Positions 1-8,664 are shown, counted from the stretch's first letter. The stretch: 64,000 nt of DNA from Streptomyces angustmyceticus (GCF_019933235.1 NZ_CP082945.1:3596001-3660000); one strand, 5' to 3'. The notes: generated by a model not told the origin, from the sequence alone. Translations and numbers: made by a program.

Positions 1-463
1 CGCGGGGCACGGCCGGGCCGGTCTCGTCGTCGGCCCGCTCGACGCGTTCGGGGACCGGCCGCTCCCCCACCGGCATCCGGAGCATCGTGCGCATCCGGTC
101 CTGCCAGGGCGCCTCCTTGGTGAGGCGGACGGCGGGGATGCCGTGCGGCGGGGTGAAGGCGTAGCTCAGGGCGGTGGAGCCGGCGGGCATCGGGGTCTGG
201 CCGGTGGTCCCGCTGGGCGGCGCGAACGCCGAGCCCTCCTGTTCGGCCGGGGTCTCCGAGCGCAGCCCCGAGGGCAGCGCGAACTCGGAGGTGGGGTGCT
301 CGTCCTCGGGCAGCGGCGGGTAGGGCACGCCCAGCGGCGGGGTGAAGGCGCTGTGGGCCTCGTCCGACTGGGGCTTGCGCTCCTCGGAACCGCTCTGGTC
401 CGAGGAACCGCTGCTGCCGCTGCCGCTCGTGCCGCGCTGGCCGCGGTGTGGGTCCGACGCCAC
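1..463 (-). CDS. Hypothetical protein, N-terminal part (runs off the left edge)
   Basis: The first 154 codons are present and stay open to base 1. The GTG start at 463 is preceded by a GAGGAGAG ribosome binding site. The N-terminus is low-complexity, rich in Gly/Ser and then acidic (VASDPHRGQRGTSGSGSS at the start). Proline-rich segments such as FTPPLGVPYPPLPEDE follow, and FTPP occurs twice. There is no signal peptide or membrane segment in the visible part. The composition suggests a disordered cytoplasmic extension preceding a folded domain that lies outside the window. I do not recognise the family, so no function is assigned. Confidence 0.6.
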   Translation of the reverse strand, partial: MASDPHRGQRGTSGSGSSGSSDQSGSEERKPQSDEAHSAFTPPLGVPYPPLPEDEHPTSEFALPSGLRSETPAEQEGSAFAPPSGTTGQTPMPAGSTALSYAFTPPHGIPAVRLTKEAPWQDRMRTMLRMPVGERPVPERVERADDETGPAVPR

Positions 464-703
464 GGGTCTTCGCTCTCCTCGTAAGCCTCCTGACGGATGA
501 CAAGGACACGATGCCTGATGGGGACGGGCGGCGCGTGCGCGGGGGCGCGGTTTTCGGCCCGCGGGTCGTTTGCGCTTTGCGGGTGGAGCACGGTGTCGGC
601 TTTCCCGCCGTGGGGGTTGCTCGCGGTATTTCGCCCGCTGACGCGGTGCGCCCTCCGTGGCGCCTGCGGCGGGCGGTGCCGCTGCGCGGGGCTGTCGGGG
701 TGC

Positions 704-780
704 GGTGACGGGCCTGCGCGGGTGGGGTGCCGGACTGCTTCGCTTGACGTCCGGCACTCAACCCGCTCCGGCCCGTCACC
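704..780. repeat. Large imperfect stem-loop (intergenic palindrome or terminator)
   Basis: Outer arms GGTGACGGGCC (704-714) and GGCCCGTCACC (770-780) are perfectly complementary. Inside them a second imperfect stem pairs GTGCCGGAC with GTCCGGCAC around a TGCTTCGCTTGAC loop. It lies just downstream of the DedA stop at 840 on the minus strand, so it could end that transcript. The nested structure is larger than a plain terminator and looks like a repeated extragenic palindrome. The rest of the gene-free stretch 464-839 contains only the promoter side of the leftmost gene; I see nothing else there. Confidence 0.55.
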
Positions 781-839
781 TCCCGTTGGGGGTGGGTGAA
801 AGGCCGGTGGGGGTATCGGTGGGTGGGTTTCCGTGGGGG

Positions 840-1538
840 TCAGCGCTTGGCGTGGCGGCCGCGGCGGGTGTCGGGGGCGGTCTGCGGGTGGTCCAGGGGG
901 GCCGGGGCGGGGTCGTTCTTGGCCTTGCCGCGGGCGCGGAGGTATTCGATGGCGATCGGGACGACGGAGACCAGCACGATCGCGACCAGGATCAGCTCGA
1001 TGTGCTTGTGGACGAACGCGACCTTCCCCAGCGACGCCCCGAGGAGGGTGACGCCGGCGCCCCACAGGGCGCCGCCGATGAGGTTGAAGGTGATGAAGGA
1101 GCGGTAGTTCATCCGGCTCACACCGGCGATGATCGGCGTGAAGGTCCGTACGATCGGCACGAAGCGGGCCAGGATCAGCGACTTGGGGCCGTGCTTCTCG
1201 AAGAACTCGTGCGCCTTCTCTACGTTCTCCTGCTTGAAGAGGCGGGAGTCGGGCCGCTTGAACAGCGAGGGGCCGACCTTGCGGCCGAAGAGATAGCCCG
1301 CCTGGTCACCGAGCACGGCGGCCAGCACGACCAGGGAGCACACCAGCCACAGCGGCCGGTCCAGCTTGTTCGTCGTCACCAGCAAACCGGTGGTGAACAG
1401 CAGCGAGTCGCCCGGCAGGAAGAAGCCGATCAGCAGGCCGGACTCCGCGAAGACGATGACCAGGACGCCGACCAGGCCGAATGTGGCGATCAGATAGTCC
1501 GGATCCAGCCACTGGGGGCCGAGCGCGAGAGTGTTCAC
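840..1538 (-). CDS. DedA/VTT family membrane protein
   Basis: This 232-aa integral membrane protein belongs to the DedA (SNARE-associated/VTT) family, whose members act in lipid scrambling or transport and in membrane homeostasis. The family signatures are visible: FFLPGDSLLFTTG near residues 39-51, GRKVGPSLFKR in the loop, and ARFVPIVRTFTPIIAGVSRM mid-protein, with acidic and basic residues inside re-entrant helices. About five hydrophobic segments are present and the tail is basic (RARGKAKNDPAP...). Length matches the family (about 200-230 aa). It is a single gene with no operon partner. Confidence 0.88.
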   Translation of the reverse strand: MNTLALGPQWLDPDYLIATFGLVGVLVIVFAESGLLIGFFLPGDSLLFTTGLLVTTNKLDRPLWLVCSLVVLAAVLGDQAGYLFGRKVGPSLFKRPDSRLFKQENVEKAHEFFEKHGPKSLILARFVPIVRTFTPIIAGVSRMNYRSFITFNLIGGALWGAGVTLLGASLGKVAFVHKHIELILVAIVLVSVVPIAIEYLRARGKAKNDPAPAPLDHPQTAPDTRRGRHAKR

Positions 1539-1745
1539 GGGGTGAAGGCTCCTGGGTCGAGGGCGCCGGATCGTGCGGTGCGACGAGCGAAGCGACGAGG
1601 GTGCAGGCGCGGGTGCGGCCCCAAGCTATCAACGCCGGACGGCTCCGGGTGGTTCCAGGCGGGCCCCGGGGCCCCACCCGGGCGCCCCCGACCACTGGCC
1701 GCTCCCGGGGGACCGGGTGATGCTGACCGGAAGGAGGTGCACAGC

Positions 1746-2114
1746 ATGGGCATCGATGAGTACGGCGGCGGACAGCGTGCGCAGTCCGACGTGCTGGTGG
1801 TGACGACCAACGACGTCCCGGGGTTTCACGTGGAACGCGTCATCGGCGAGGTCTTCGGCCTGACGGTGCGCTCGCGCCACCTCGGCAGCCAGATCGGCGC
1901 GGGCCTGAAATCGATGATCGGCGGCGAGCTGCGGGGCCTGACGAAGACCCTGGTCGAGACGCGTAACCAGGCGATGGAACGGCTGGTGGAGCAGGCCCGC
2001 TCACGCGGGGCGAACGCGGTGCTGATGTTCCGCTTCGATGTCACGGAAGCCGCGGACGTGGGCACCGAGGTGTGCGCCTACGGGACGGCCGTGGTGCTCT
2101 CCCCGCAGGGCTGA
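1746..2114 (+). CDS. YbjQ/UPF0145 family heavy-metal-binding-domain protein
   Basis: The 122-aa protein matches the YbjQ (UPF0145, DUF74) family. It contains VTTNDVPGFHVERVIGEVFGL at the start of the domain, RSRHLGSQIGAGLKSMIGGE and the typical ending RGANAVLMFRFD...AYGTAVVL. The family forms small pentameric cytoplasmic proteins of unknown biochemical role. The ATG at 1746 is chosen because GGAAGGAGG lies 8 nt upstream; an in-frame open stretch further upstream lacks a ribosome binding site. The gene stands alone and converges on the TipA-like regulator. Confidence 0.85.
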   Translation: MGIDEYGGGQRAQSDVLVVTTNDVPGFHVERVIGEVFGLTVRSRHLGSQIGAGLKSMIGGELRGLTKTLVETRNQAMERLVEQARSRGANAVLMFRFDVTEAADVGTEVCAYGTAVVLSPQG

Positions 2115-2138
2115 GCCCCGGGCGGGCCGGGCGGCGCG

Positions 2139-2176
2139 CCGTACGGGCCGGGGGCGCGCTTCCCCGGCCCGTACGG
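2139..2176. terminator. Bidirectional terminator, perfect 15-bp inverted repeat
   Basis: CCGTACGGGCCGGGG (2139-2153) pairs perfectly with CCCCGGCCCGTACGG (2162-2176) around an 8-nt loop. It sits between the convergent ends of the YbjQ gene (stop 2114) and the TipA-like gene (stop 2178), so it can serve both. Confidence 0.85.
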
Positions 2177-2177
2177 A

Positions 2178-2936
2178 TCACAGGTGGCGGACGGCGTTGG
2201 CCAGCATCGCGTCGCGCATGTAGACCGCGAGGCCCGGCCTGATGGCCTCGTAGTGGGCGGTGAACCGCGGGTCCGTGACGTACATCTCACCGAGCCCGCT
2301 GTGCATCTCGTGGCCGCAGTCGTAGTACGCCCCGCCGATGAACCGCCGGTGCTCCTCCGCGACCTCCATGGCCGCCTCGGAGTCGGCCGGCACGCCCCGC
2401 GCGAGCAGGTCCGCCATCCTGCGGTGCAGGGCGTCGAACTCCGCCGTCAGCCGCTGCCAGTCCTCCTTGGTGTGGGCGGCCGTCCTGCGCCGCGATTCCC
2501 GGTAGGCGTCCGTGCCGCCCCAGCGTTCCTCGGCCTCCGCGGCGTGCGCGTCGGGGTCGAAGTCCCCGAAGACCTCGAACTTCTCCTCGGGTGTGAGCCG
2601 TACCTTCATCCTGCGTGCCTCCATCGCGTGTTCGACGGCCGCGGCCATCTCCTGGAGTCTGCCGATCCGTCCGGTCAGCAGCTCGTGCTGGCGCCGCAGA
2701 TGCTCCTGCGGGTCGGCGTGCGGATCGTCCAGGAGGGCCGCGACCTCGTCGAGCGGAAAGCCGAGCTCCCGGTAGAAGAGGATCTGCTGCAGCCGGTCCA
2801 GGTCGTCCTCGTCGTAGCGCCGGTGACCTGCGTGGTTGCGGGCACCGGGCGGCAGGAGCCCGATCTCGTCGTAGTGGTGCAAGGTGCGCACCGTGACCCC
2901 GGCGAAGGCGGCGACCTGCCCTACCGAATAGCTCAC
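2178..2936 (-). CDS. TipA-like MerR family transcriptional activator
   Basis: The 252-aa protein has an N-terminal MerR helix-turn-helix (SVGQVAAFAGVTVRTLHHYD, residues 4-23), a coiled-coil dimerisation helix (about 75-110) and a C-terminal TipAS drug-recognition domain (about 115-252; LTPEEKFEVFGDFDP, YMRDAMLANAVRH). Length equals TipAL (253 aa), and Met110 is in the position of the internal TipAS start. In TipAL, Cys214 captures thiostrepton-type peptides covalently. Here position 214 is Gly (MHSGLGEMYV) while Cys207 is kept, so ligand capture may be non-covalent or the ligand may differ. The GTG at 2936 is preceded by GGGAG. A tipA-like operator lies just upstream, suggesting autoregulation. 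Confidence 0.88.
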   Translation of the reverse strand: MSYSVGQVAAFAGVTVRTLHHYDEIGLLPPGARNHAGHRRYDEDDLDRLQQILFYRELGFPLDEVAALLDDPHADPQEHLRRQHELLTGRIGRLQEMAAAVEHAMEARRMKVRLTPEEKFEVFGDFDPDAHAAEAEERWGGTDAYRESRRRTAAHTKEDWQRLTAEFDALHRRMADLLARGVPADSEAAMEVAEEHRRFIGGAYYDCGHEMHSGLGEMYVTDPRFTAHYEAIRPGLAVYMRDAMLANAVRHL

Positions 2937-2972
2937 TTCCGCTCCCTTCTCGGTACGCGCTCCACGATCCGC

Positions 2973-2994
2973 CCTCACCTCGCGTGAGGTGCAA
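2973..2994 (-). promoter_or_regulatory. TipA-type operator/promoter upstream of the TipA-like gene
   Basis: The 17-bp inverted repeat CCTCACCTCGCGTGAGG (2973-2989) closely resembles the tipA operator as I remember it (CCTCACGTCACGTGAGG). On the minus strand a -35-like TTGCAC (2994-2989) directly abuts it and GATCGT follows after 19 bp. That long spacer is diagnostic of MerR-activated promoters. The start codon is about 37 bp downstream of the repeat. Confidence 0.75.
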
Positions 2995-3051
2995 GTCCGC
3001 ATCATGAAAAGCCGGTGAGGCGGCGCGCGGGGGGATGAGATCCTGCCGCAC

Positions 3052-3714
3052 ATGCTGGGGATAACGGACTTGTCGACCTATCTGGTGGGCGTCGCGCTGA
3101 TCATTCTGCTGCCGGGCCCGAACTCGCTGTACGTCGTCTCGGTGGCGGCCCGGCGCGGCCCGCGGGTGGCCTACCGGGCGGCGGCCGGGGTGCTGTGCGG
3201 CGACACGGTGCTGATGACGCTGTCGGCCGGCGGGGTGGCCTCGCTGCTGCAGACCAGCCCGGTACTGTTCGCCGTCGTGAAGTTCGCCGGCGCGGGCTAT
3301 CTGACCTGGCTGGCGGTCGGGATGCTGCGCGGCGCCTGGGCGCTGTGGCGCGGCCGGGAGGTGCGCCGGGCCGAGCGGGACGGGGCGCCCGCGGCGCCGA
3401 AGGAGACCGTGGAGCGGCCGTACCGCAGGGCGCTGGTGGTCAGCCTGCTCAACCCGAAGGCGATCCTCTTCTTCATCTCCTTCTTCGTGCAGTTCGTCGA
3501 CCCGTCCTACGCCCATCCGGTGCTGTCGTTCCTGACGCTGGGCGCCTGGGCGCAGTTGTTCAGCTTCACGTACCTGTCGGTGCTGATCTTCAGCGGCACG
3601 TTCCTGGCGGCGACCTTCCGCCGCCGCAAGCGGCTGACGGCCGGGCTGTCGGCGGGCGCGGGCGCGGCGTTCCTCGGCTTCGCGGCGAAGCTGTCGCTGG
3701 CCGGCACGAGCTGA
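3052..3714 (+). CDS. LysE/RhtB family amino-acid exporter
   Basis: The 220-aa membrane protein has the family hallmark LLPGPNSLYVVSVAARRG near residues 20-37, an internal NPKAILFFISFFVQF segment and about six hydrophobic helices. LysE/RhtB proteins export amino acids or related small metabolites by proton exchange. It is transcribed divergently from the TipA-like gene and shares its upstream region with the operator at 2973-2994, so the TipA-like regulator might control it too (inference). The substrate cannot be read from sequence. Confidence 0.85.
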   Translation: MLGITDLSTYLVGVALIILLPGPNSLYVVSVAARRGPRVAYRAAAGVLCGDTVLMTLSAGGVASLLQTSPVLFAVVKFAGAGYLTWLAVGMLRGAWALWRGREVRRAERDGAPAAPKETVERPYRRALVVSLLNPKAILFFISFFVQFVDPSYAHPVLSFLTLGAWAQLFSFTYLSVLIFSGTFLAATFRRRKRLTAGLSAGAGAAFLGFAAKLSLAGTS

Positions 3715-3871
3715 GCCGGGCCGCGGCGGGCGGCCAGGGCGCGGCGCGGGACGGATACGGGCGGGTGGCGGTCCCTCGGGGCGGCCGCCCGCCCGTCGCG
3801 CTTCCACTGGGTGAACCCTGGAGGCCACCCACCCCCTATGCCCTTATTGTCGGGTTTCAGGAGGTGTGTCG

Positions 3872-4495
3872 ATGCCCGTGCACGATGTGAAGGTCGCCGT
3901 CATCTACTACTCGTCGACGGGCACCATCGCCGAGCTCGCCCGGCTGATCGCGGACGCCGCCGAGCACGCCGGGGCCGATGTGCGGTTGCGGCGGGCCGCG
4001 GAACTCGCCCCGCAGACCGCGATCGACGCCAACCCCGCCTGGGCGGCGAACGCCGCGGCCACCGCCGACATCATGGAGGCCACCCACGAGGACATGCTCT
4101 GGGCGGACGCGGTGATCTTCGGGACCCCGACCCGCTTCGGAAACGTCTCCTCGCAGCTCAAGCAGTACATCGACACCCTGGGCGGCCTCTGGCAGCAGGG
4201 CCGGCTGGCCGACAAGGTCTACAGCGGCTTCACCGCGAGCGCCACCCGGCACGGCGGCCAGGAGTCCACCCTGCTCGCGCTCTACCAGACCGTGCACCAC
4301 TTCGGCGGCATCCTCGTGACGCCGGGCTACACCGACCCGGCGAAGTTCACCGACGGCAACCCCTACGGCACCTCCCACGTCGGCGGCCCGGACACCCCGC
4401 CCGACGACGACGCACGCACCGCGGCCCGCATCCAGGCAGAGCGCGTGGTGACCTTCACCAAGGCCGTCAAACACGGCCTTTCACCGGCCAGTTGA
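3872..4495 (+). CDS. wrbA: WrbA-like flavodoxin/NAD(P)H:quinone oxidoreductase
   Basis: The 207-aa protein has a flavodoxin fold with an FMN phosphate loop YYSSTGTIAELA near residues 11-22 and the WrbA signatures FGTPTRFGNVSSQLKQ and GGILVTPGY. WrbA enzymes perform two-electron reduction of quinones, protecting against redox cycling. The ATG at 3872 is chosen because AGGAGG (3859-3864) lies 7 nt upstream; a GTG two codons earlier is poorly spaced. It ends 16 nt before the glutamate decarboxylase start, so the two are probably co-transcribed. Confidence 0.85.
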   Translation: MPVHDVKVAVIYYSSTGTIAELARLIADAAEHAGADVRLRRAAELAPQTAIDANPAWAANAAATADIMEATHEDMLWADAVIFGTPTRFGNVSSQLKQYIDTLGGLWQQGRLADKVYSGFTASATRHGGQESTLLALYQTVHHFGGILVTPGYTDPAKFTDGNPYGTSHVGGPDTPPDDDARTAARIQAERVVTFTKAVKHGLSPAS

Positions 4496-4511
4496 CGGGT
4501 AGAGGCGACAG

Positions 4512-5927
4512 ATGACTCTGCACAAAGGCGCATCGGCATCCGACCGCAAGCACATCGGGCACCCGGTCAATCCCTTCTACGGCGAGGCCGATCCGGTCGC
4601 CGGCATGGAGGCCGCCCCGCCGCGGCACACCCTGCCCGACGGCCCGGTCTCCCCGCGCACCGCCTACCAGTTCGTGCACGACGAGCTGATGCTGGACGGC
4701 AACTCCCGGCTCAACCTGGCGACCTTCGTCACGACCTGGATGGAGCCGCAGGCCGGCGTCCTGATGGCGGAGTGCCGGGACAAGAACATGATCGACAAGG
4801 ACGAGTACCCGCGCACCGCCGAACTGGAGAAACGGTGCGTGGCGATGCTCGCCGACCTGTGGCACGCGCCCGACCCGGCAGCCGCCGTCGGCTGCTCCAC
4901 CACCGGGTCCAGCGAGGCCTGCATGCTCGCGGGCATGGCCCTCAAGCGGCGCTGGATGCAGCGCAACAAGGACCGCTATCCGGCCACCGCCCGCCCCAAC
5001 CTCGTCATGGGCGCCAACGTCCAGGTGTGCTGGGAGAAGTTCTGCAACTTCTGGGAGGTCGAGGCCCGCACGGTCCCGATGGAGGGCGACCGCTTCCACC
5101 TGGACGCGCCCTCCGCCGCCGCGCTGTGCGACGAGAACACCATCGGCGTGGTGGCGATCCTCGGCTCGACCTTCGACGGGTCCTACGAGCCGGTGGCCGA
5201 GATCTGCAAGGCGCTCGACGCGCTCCAGAAGGACAAGGGCTGGGACATCCCGGTCCATGTGGACGGCGCGTCCGGCGCCATGATCGCGCCGTTCCTCGAC
5301 CCGGACGTGATCTGGGACTTCCGCCAGCCGCGGGTCGCCTCCATCAACACCTCGGGCCACAAGTACGGCCTGGTCTACCCGGGCGTCGGCTGGGCGCTGT
5401 GGCGCGACACGGAGGCGCTGCCCGAGGAGCTGGTCTTCCGCGTGAACTACCTGGGCGGCGACATGCCGACCTTCGCGCTCAACTTCTCCCGGCCCGGCGC
5501 CCAGGTCGCCGCGCAGTACTACACCTTCCTCCGCCTCGGCCGGTCCGGCTTCCGTGCCGTGCAGCAGGCGACCCGCGACGTGGCCCGCTCACTGGCCGAG
5601 CGGATCGGCGCGATGGGCGACTTCAGGCTGCTCACCCAGGGCGACGAGCTGCCGGTCTTCGCCTTCACCACCACCGACGACGTCACCGCCTTCGATGTCT
5701 TCGACGTCTCCCGGCGGATGAAGGAGCGCGGCTGGCTGCTCCCCGCCTACACCTTTCCGCCCAAGCGCGAGGACCTCTCCGTCCTGCGGGTGGTCTGCCG
5801 CAACGGCTTCTCGATGGACCTCGCCGACCTCTTCATCTCCGACCTGGAACAACTGCTGCCCGAACTCCGGCAGCAGCCCGAGCCGCTGCAGCGCCCGGCG
5901 AACGTCGCCACGGCGTTCCACCACTAA
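4512..5927 (+). CDS. gadB: Glutamate decarboxylase
   Basis: The 471-aa cytoplasmic PLP enzyme converts L-glutamate to GABA and CO2, consuming a proton. Family features in order: NLATFVTTWMEPQA (68-81), GCSTTGSSEACMLAG (127-141), the cofactor aspartate in VHVDGASGAM (248-257), and the Schiff-base lysine Lys284 in SINTSGHKYGLVYPG. Length matches GadB/GAD (about 466 aa). The C-terminus lacks an obvious calmodulin-like extension. It follows wrbA closely and its stop overlaps that of the convergent PadR gene. Possible roles are acid stress or entry to the GABA shunt; no GABA antiporter lies next to it. Confidence 0.93.
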   Translation: MTLHKGASASDRKHIGHPVNPFYGEADPVAGMEAAPPRHTLPDGPVSPRTAYQFVHDELMLDGNSRLNLATFVTTWMEPQAGVLMAECRDKNMIDKDEYPRTAELEKRCVAMLADLWHAPDPAAAVGCSTTGSSEACMLAGMALKRRWMQRNKDRYPATARPNLVMGANVQVCWEKFCNFWEVEARTVPMEGDRFHLDAPSAAALCDENTIGVVAILGSTFDGSYEPVAEICKALDALQKDKGWDIPVHVDGASGAMIAPFLDPDVIWDFRQPRVASINTSGHKYGLVYPGVGWALWRDTEALPEELVFRVNYLGGDMPTFALNFSRPGAQVAAQYYTFLRLGRSGFRAVQQATRDVARSLAERIGAMGDFRLLTQGDELPVFAFTTTDDVTAFDVFDVSRRMKERGWLLPAYTFPPKREDLSVLRVVCRNGFSMDLADLFISDLEQLLPELRQQPEPLQRPANVATAFHH

Positions 5928-6361
5928 GGGGCGCCGTTCGCCGGGCCCGCCTGAAGGGTGTCGTTCGCGGGGCCCGCCGTCTCCCGCGGGGCCGCGCCCT
6001 TCGCCGTGTCCGGATGCTCCGGCCCCTCGCCCGGCACCGGGGCGCGCGGCTCGCCCTCGCCGGCGAAGACGTACGCCCCGCCCGCGATCCGCTCGATCAG
6101 CCCGCGCGTCCACGCCGCGTCGCTGTCCGCGGCGTGCAGCCACAGGTCCATGACCTCGCCGAGGTGGCCGGACGCTTCCCCGGGCGTGCCGTACGCGGCC
6201 ACCCCGCGCCGCCACTCCCGCAGCGCGTGGTAGACCGAGCCGGGCCCGGCGCGGGACCACGCCCGGTCGCCCCCGTAGTCCAGGTCGCCCCGCACCTGGT
6301 AGCCGTGCGCCCGGCCGCGCCGCCGCACGGCGCCCAGGACCAGCAGCCGGATCGCCGACAT
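5924..6361 (-). CDS. PadR family transcriptional regulator, apparently missing the wing
   Basis: The 145-aa protein starts like PadR repressors: SAIRLLVLGAVRRRGRAHGYQV and then AGPGSVYHALREW for the recognition helix. The usual wing and following strand (about 40 residues) are absent. The sequence passes directly to the C-terminal helices (GEASGHLGEVMDLWLH...GAYVFAGEGEP) and a disordered Pro/Gly tail. The region may encode a regulator with an internal deletion, either functional or decaying. The ATG at 6361 is preceded by AGAGGTGA; a GTG at 6367 is an alternative. The stop overlaps the gadB stop tail to tail. Confidence 0.7.
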   Translation of the reverse strand: MSAIRLLVLGAVRRRGRAHGYQVRGDLDYGGDRAWSRAGPGSVYHALREWRRGVAAYGTPGEASGHLGEVMDLWLHAADSDAAWTRGLIERIAGGAYVFAGEGEPRAPVPGEGPEHPDTAKGAAPRETAGPANDTLQAGPANGAP

Positions 6362-6421
6362 CGTCACCTCTGTCCCGTGCGCCCCCTGCCGCCAGCCTAG
6401 GGCGGCCCGGCCGCCTCCCCG

Positions 6422-6967
6422 CTACACCTGGGCCTTGCGCTCCTCGTCGACCAGCTCGAAGGCCGTCTTGCCGTCCAGGGACTCACGGATGATGTCGGCG
6501 TGGCCGGCGTGCCGGGCCATCTCCTCGATCAGGTGCAGCAGCAGCCAGCGCATCGACTGCCGGGCCCCGTCCGGGAACCAGGGCATCGCGGGCAGCGGGA
6601 AGGTGTCGTTCAGGCTCGGCACGGAGCGGATGAACTCCTCCGTGCGCCGCGCGACGCCGTCCCAGAACTCCAGCACACCGGCCGGCGTCTCGCCGTCCTC
6701 CAGCCGGAAGCTCAGGTGCCAGGTCTCCGGCGTCCGGGCGACGGAGCGCGGCCGCTGCTGCGCGGTCTCCAGCCAGCCCTGCTCGGTCTCCGCGGCGTGC
6801 TTGACCAGCCCGGCCAGCGACAGCTCGCTGGCGCTCGGCCGCTCGGCGGCCTGCGCGTCGGTCAGCCCCATGAGCGCCCGCCGCAGCCCGCCGCGCTGGG
6901 CCTCCAAGAAGGCCAGCAGCGCGCCGGCCTCGTCGCCGTAATCCTCGGCCAGAACGTGAGTGGGCAT
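6422..6967 (-). CDS. DinB/DUF664 family protein
   Basis: The 181-aa protein matches the DinB-like/DUF664 four-helix-bundle family: RPSASELSLAGLVKHAAETEQGWLE with a conserved His, then LLLHLIEEMARHAGHADIIRE supplying the two C-terminal His. These three histidines form the metal site of the superfamily, which includes thiol-dependent transferases using mycothiol or bacillithiol. The ATG at 6967 has AAAGGCGG upstream and gives the typical MPTHVLAEDYGDEAGALL start; further-upstream starts lack support. The substrate is unknown. Confidence 0.82.
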   Translation of the reverse strand: MPTHVLAEDYGDEAGALLAFLEAQRGGLRRALMGLTDAQAAERPSASELSLAGLVKHAAETEQGWLETAQQRPRSVARTPETWHLSFRLEDGETPAGVLEFWDGVARRTEEFIRSVPSLNDTFPLPAMPWFPDGARQSMRWLLLHLIEEMARHAGHADIIRESLDGKTAFELVDEERKAQV

Positions 6968-7122
6968 GAGATCCGCCTTTCCTGACATCCCTCGGCGGCC
7001 GGCTGTACGCCGTCCGCCTTCCGACATCACTCAAGGTAGGAGCCCTTGCGGTCAGCCACTGTCCGCAACTCGCGGACCGGGCCCCCCGGATCGGTCCCGC
7101 CCGCCCGGACGGGACCCGCGGC

Positions 7123-8580
7123 TCAGAACGGGAACCGCGACCGCCCGTGCTGGATGGAGATCCACTTGGTGGTGGTGAAGGCCTCCACCATCGCGTCGCC
7201 GTTCAGCCGCCCCACCCCGGAGCTCTTCGCGCCGCCGAACGGCACGATCGGCTCGTCGTGCACCGTGGCGTCGTTGACGTGGAACATCCCGGTCTCGATG
7301 CGCTTGGCGAACCGCACCCCGCGCTCGATGTCGGCGGTGTGCACGGCACCGCTCAGCCCGTACGGCGTCGCGTTGGTGAGCCGCACCGCCTCGTCGTCCC
7401 CGTCGAACGGAACCAGCACCACGACGGGCCCGAACATCTCCTGCCGCAGCAGCGGGGAGTCCTCCGGCAGCCCGCTCAGCACGCTGGGCGCCACCAGGGT
7501 GCCGCGGGTCTCGCCGTGCAGCAGCGCCGAGGCGCCGTCGGCGACCGCCCGCTCCACCAGCGAGGTGATCGCCTCGGCCTGCCCCTCGTTGATCAGCGGG
7601 CCGATGTGGGTCCGCGGGTCGGTGGGGTCGCCCACCTTGAGGGCCGCGACCCGGGCGACGAACTTCTCGGTGAACTCCTGCTCCACCGAGCGGTCCACGA
7701 GCACCCGGTTGGCGGCCATGCAGACCTGGCCCTGGTGCACGAAGCGGCTGAAGACGGCGGCGTCCACCGCGTAGTCCACGTCGGCGTCGTCGAGGACGAC
7801 CAGCGCGCTGTTGCCGCCCAGCTCCAGCACCGTGTGCTTGAAGTGGGACGCGGCGACCGTCGCGACGTGCCGGCCGACCTTCTCGGAGCCGGTGAAGGAG
7901 ATGGTCTTGGGCACCGGGTGCTCGATGAGCGCGTCGCCGATCTCGGCGATGTCGGTGACGACGACGTTCAGCACGCCCGCCGGCAGCCCCGCCTCCTCGA
8001 AGATCCTGGCGACCAGGCCGCCGCCGCACACCGGGGTGTTCTGGTGCGGCTTGAGGACGACGGCGTTGCCGAGCGCCAGGGCCGGCGCGACGGACTTCAG
8101 GGACAGCAGGAAGGGGAAGTTGAAGGGGCTGATCACGCCGACGACGCCGACCGGCAGGCGGTAGAGGCGGTTCTCCTTGCCGTCGATGGGCGAGGCGAGG
8201 ATGCGGCCCTCGGCGCGCAGCGCGAGCTGGATCGCCTCCCGCAGGAACTCCCTGGCCAGGTGGAGTTCGAAACCCACCTTGGTGCGGGTGCCGCCGACCT
8301 CGGCGGCGATGGTCTCGGCGAGTTCCGCCTCGCGGTCGTCGATGATCCGCAGCGCCCGCTCGAAGACGGTCCGCCGGGTGTACGGATTGGTGGCGCCCCA
8401 CTCCCGCTGGGCGCGCTCGGCGGCGCGGTATGCCTGGTCGATCTCCTCGACCGTGGCGACGGGTATGGAGGTCAGCTTCTCGCCGTTGTACGGATTGAAG
8501 TCGACGATGTCCCAAGAGCCGCTTCCGGAGCGCCACTCGCCGTCGATGAACTGATACGCCAACTCGTCGAAGTAGGACAT
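7123..8580 (-). CDS. NAD(P)-dependent aldehyde dehydrogenase (benzaldehyde/vanillin-type)
   Basis: The 485-aa enzyme oxidises aldehydes to carboxylates. Catalytic residues are all present: Asn154 in SPFNFP, Glu253 in LELGGNSA and nucleophile Cys287 in GQVCMAANR. The cofactor segment GSEKVGRHVA and the C-terminal PFGGAKSSGVGR are also intact. Overall it resembles aromatic aldehyde dehydrogenases such as vanillin or benzaldehyde dehydrogenase, but substrate class is an inference. It appears monocistronic. Confidence 0.9.
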   Translation of the reverse strand: MSYFDELAYQFIDGEWRSGSGSWDIVDFNPYNGEKLTSIPVATVEEIDQAYRAAERAQREWGATNPYTRRTVFERALRIIDDREAELAETIAAEVGGTRTKVGFELHLAREFLREAIQLALRAEGRILASPIDGKENRLYRLPVGVVGVISPFNFPFLLSLKSVAPALALGNAVVLKPHQNTPVCGGGLVARIFEEAGLPAGVLNVVVTDIAEIGDALIEHPVPKTISFTGSEKVGRHVATVAASHFKHTVLELGGNSALVVLDDADVDYAVDAAVFSRFVHQGQVCMAANRVLVDRSVEQEFTEKFVARVAALKVGDPTDPRTHIGPLINEGQAEAITSLVERAVADGASALLHGETRGTLVAPSVLSGLPEDSPLLRQEMFGPVVVLVPFDGDDEAVRLTNATPYGLSGAVHTADIERGVRFAKRIETGMFHVNDATVHDEPIVPFGGAKSSGVGRLNGDAMVEAFTTTKWISIQHGRSRFPF

Positions 8581-8664
8581 GTCATCCCGATCTGGAGAAC
8601 AGGGCGCTCAGGGCGCCGCATTGGGGGGTGCTGACTCCTGATGGTGCGCCATCCTACCGACGCG

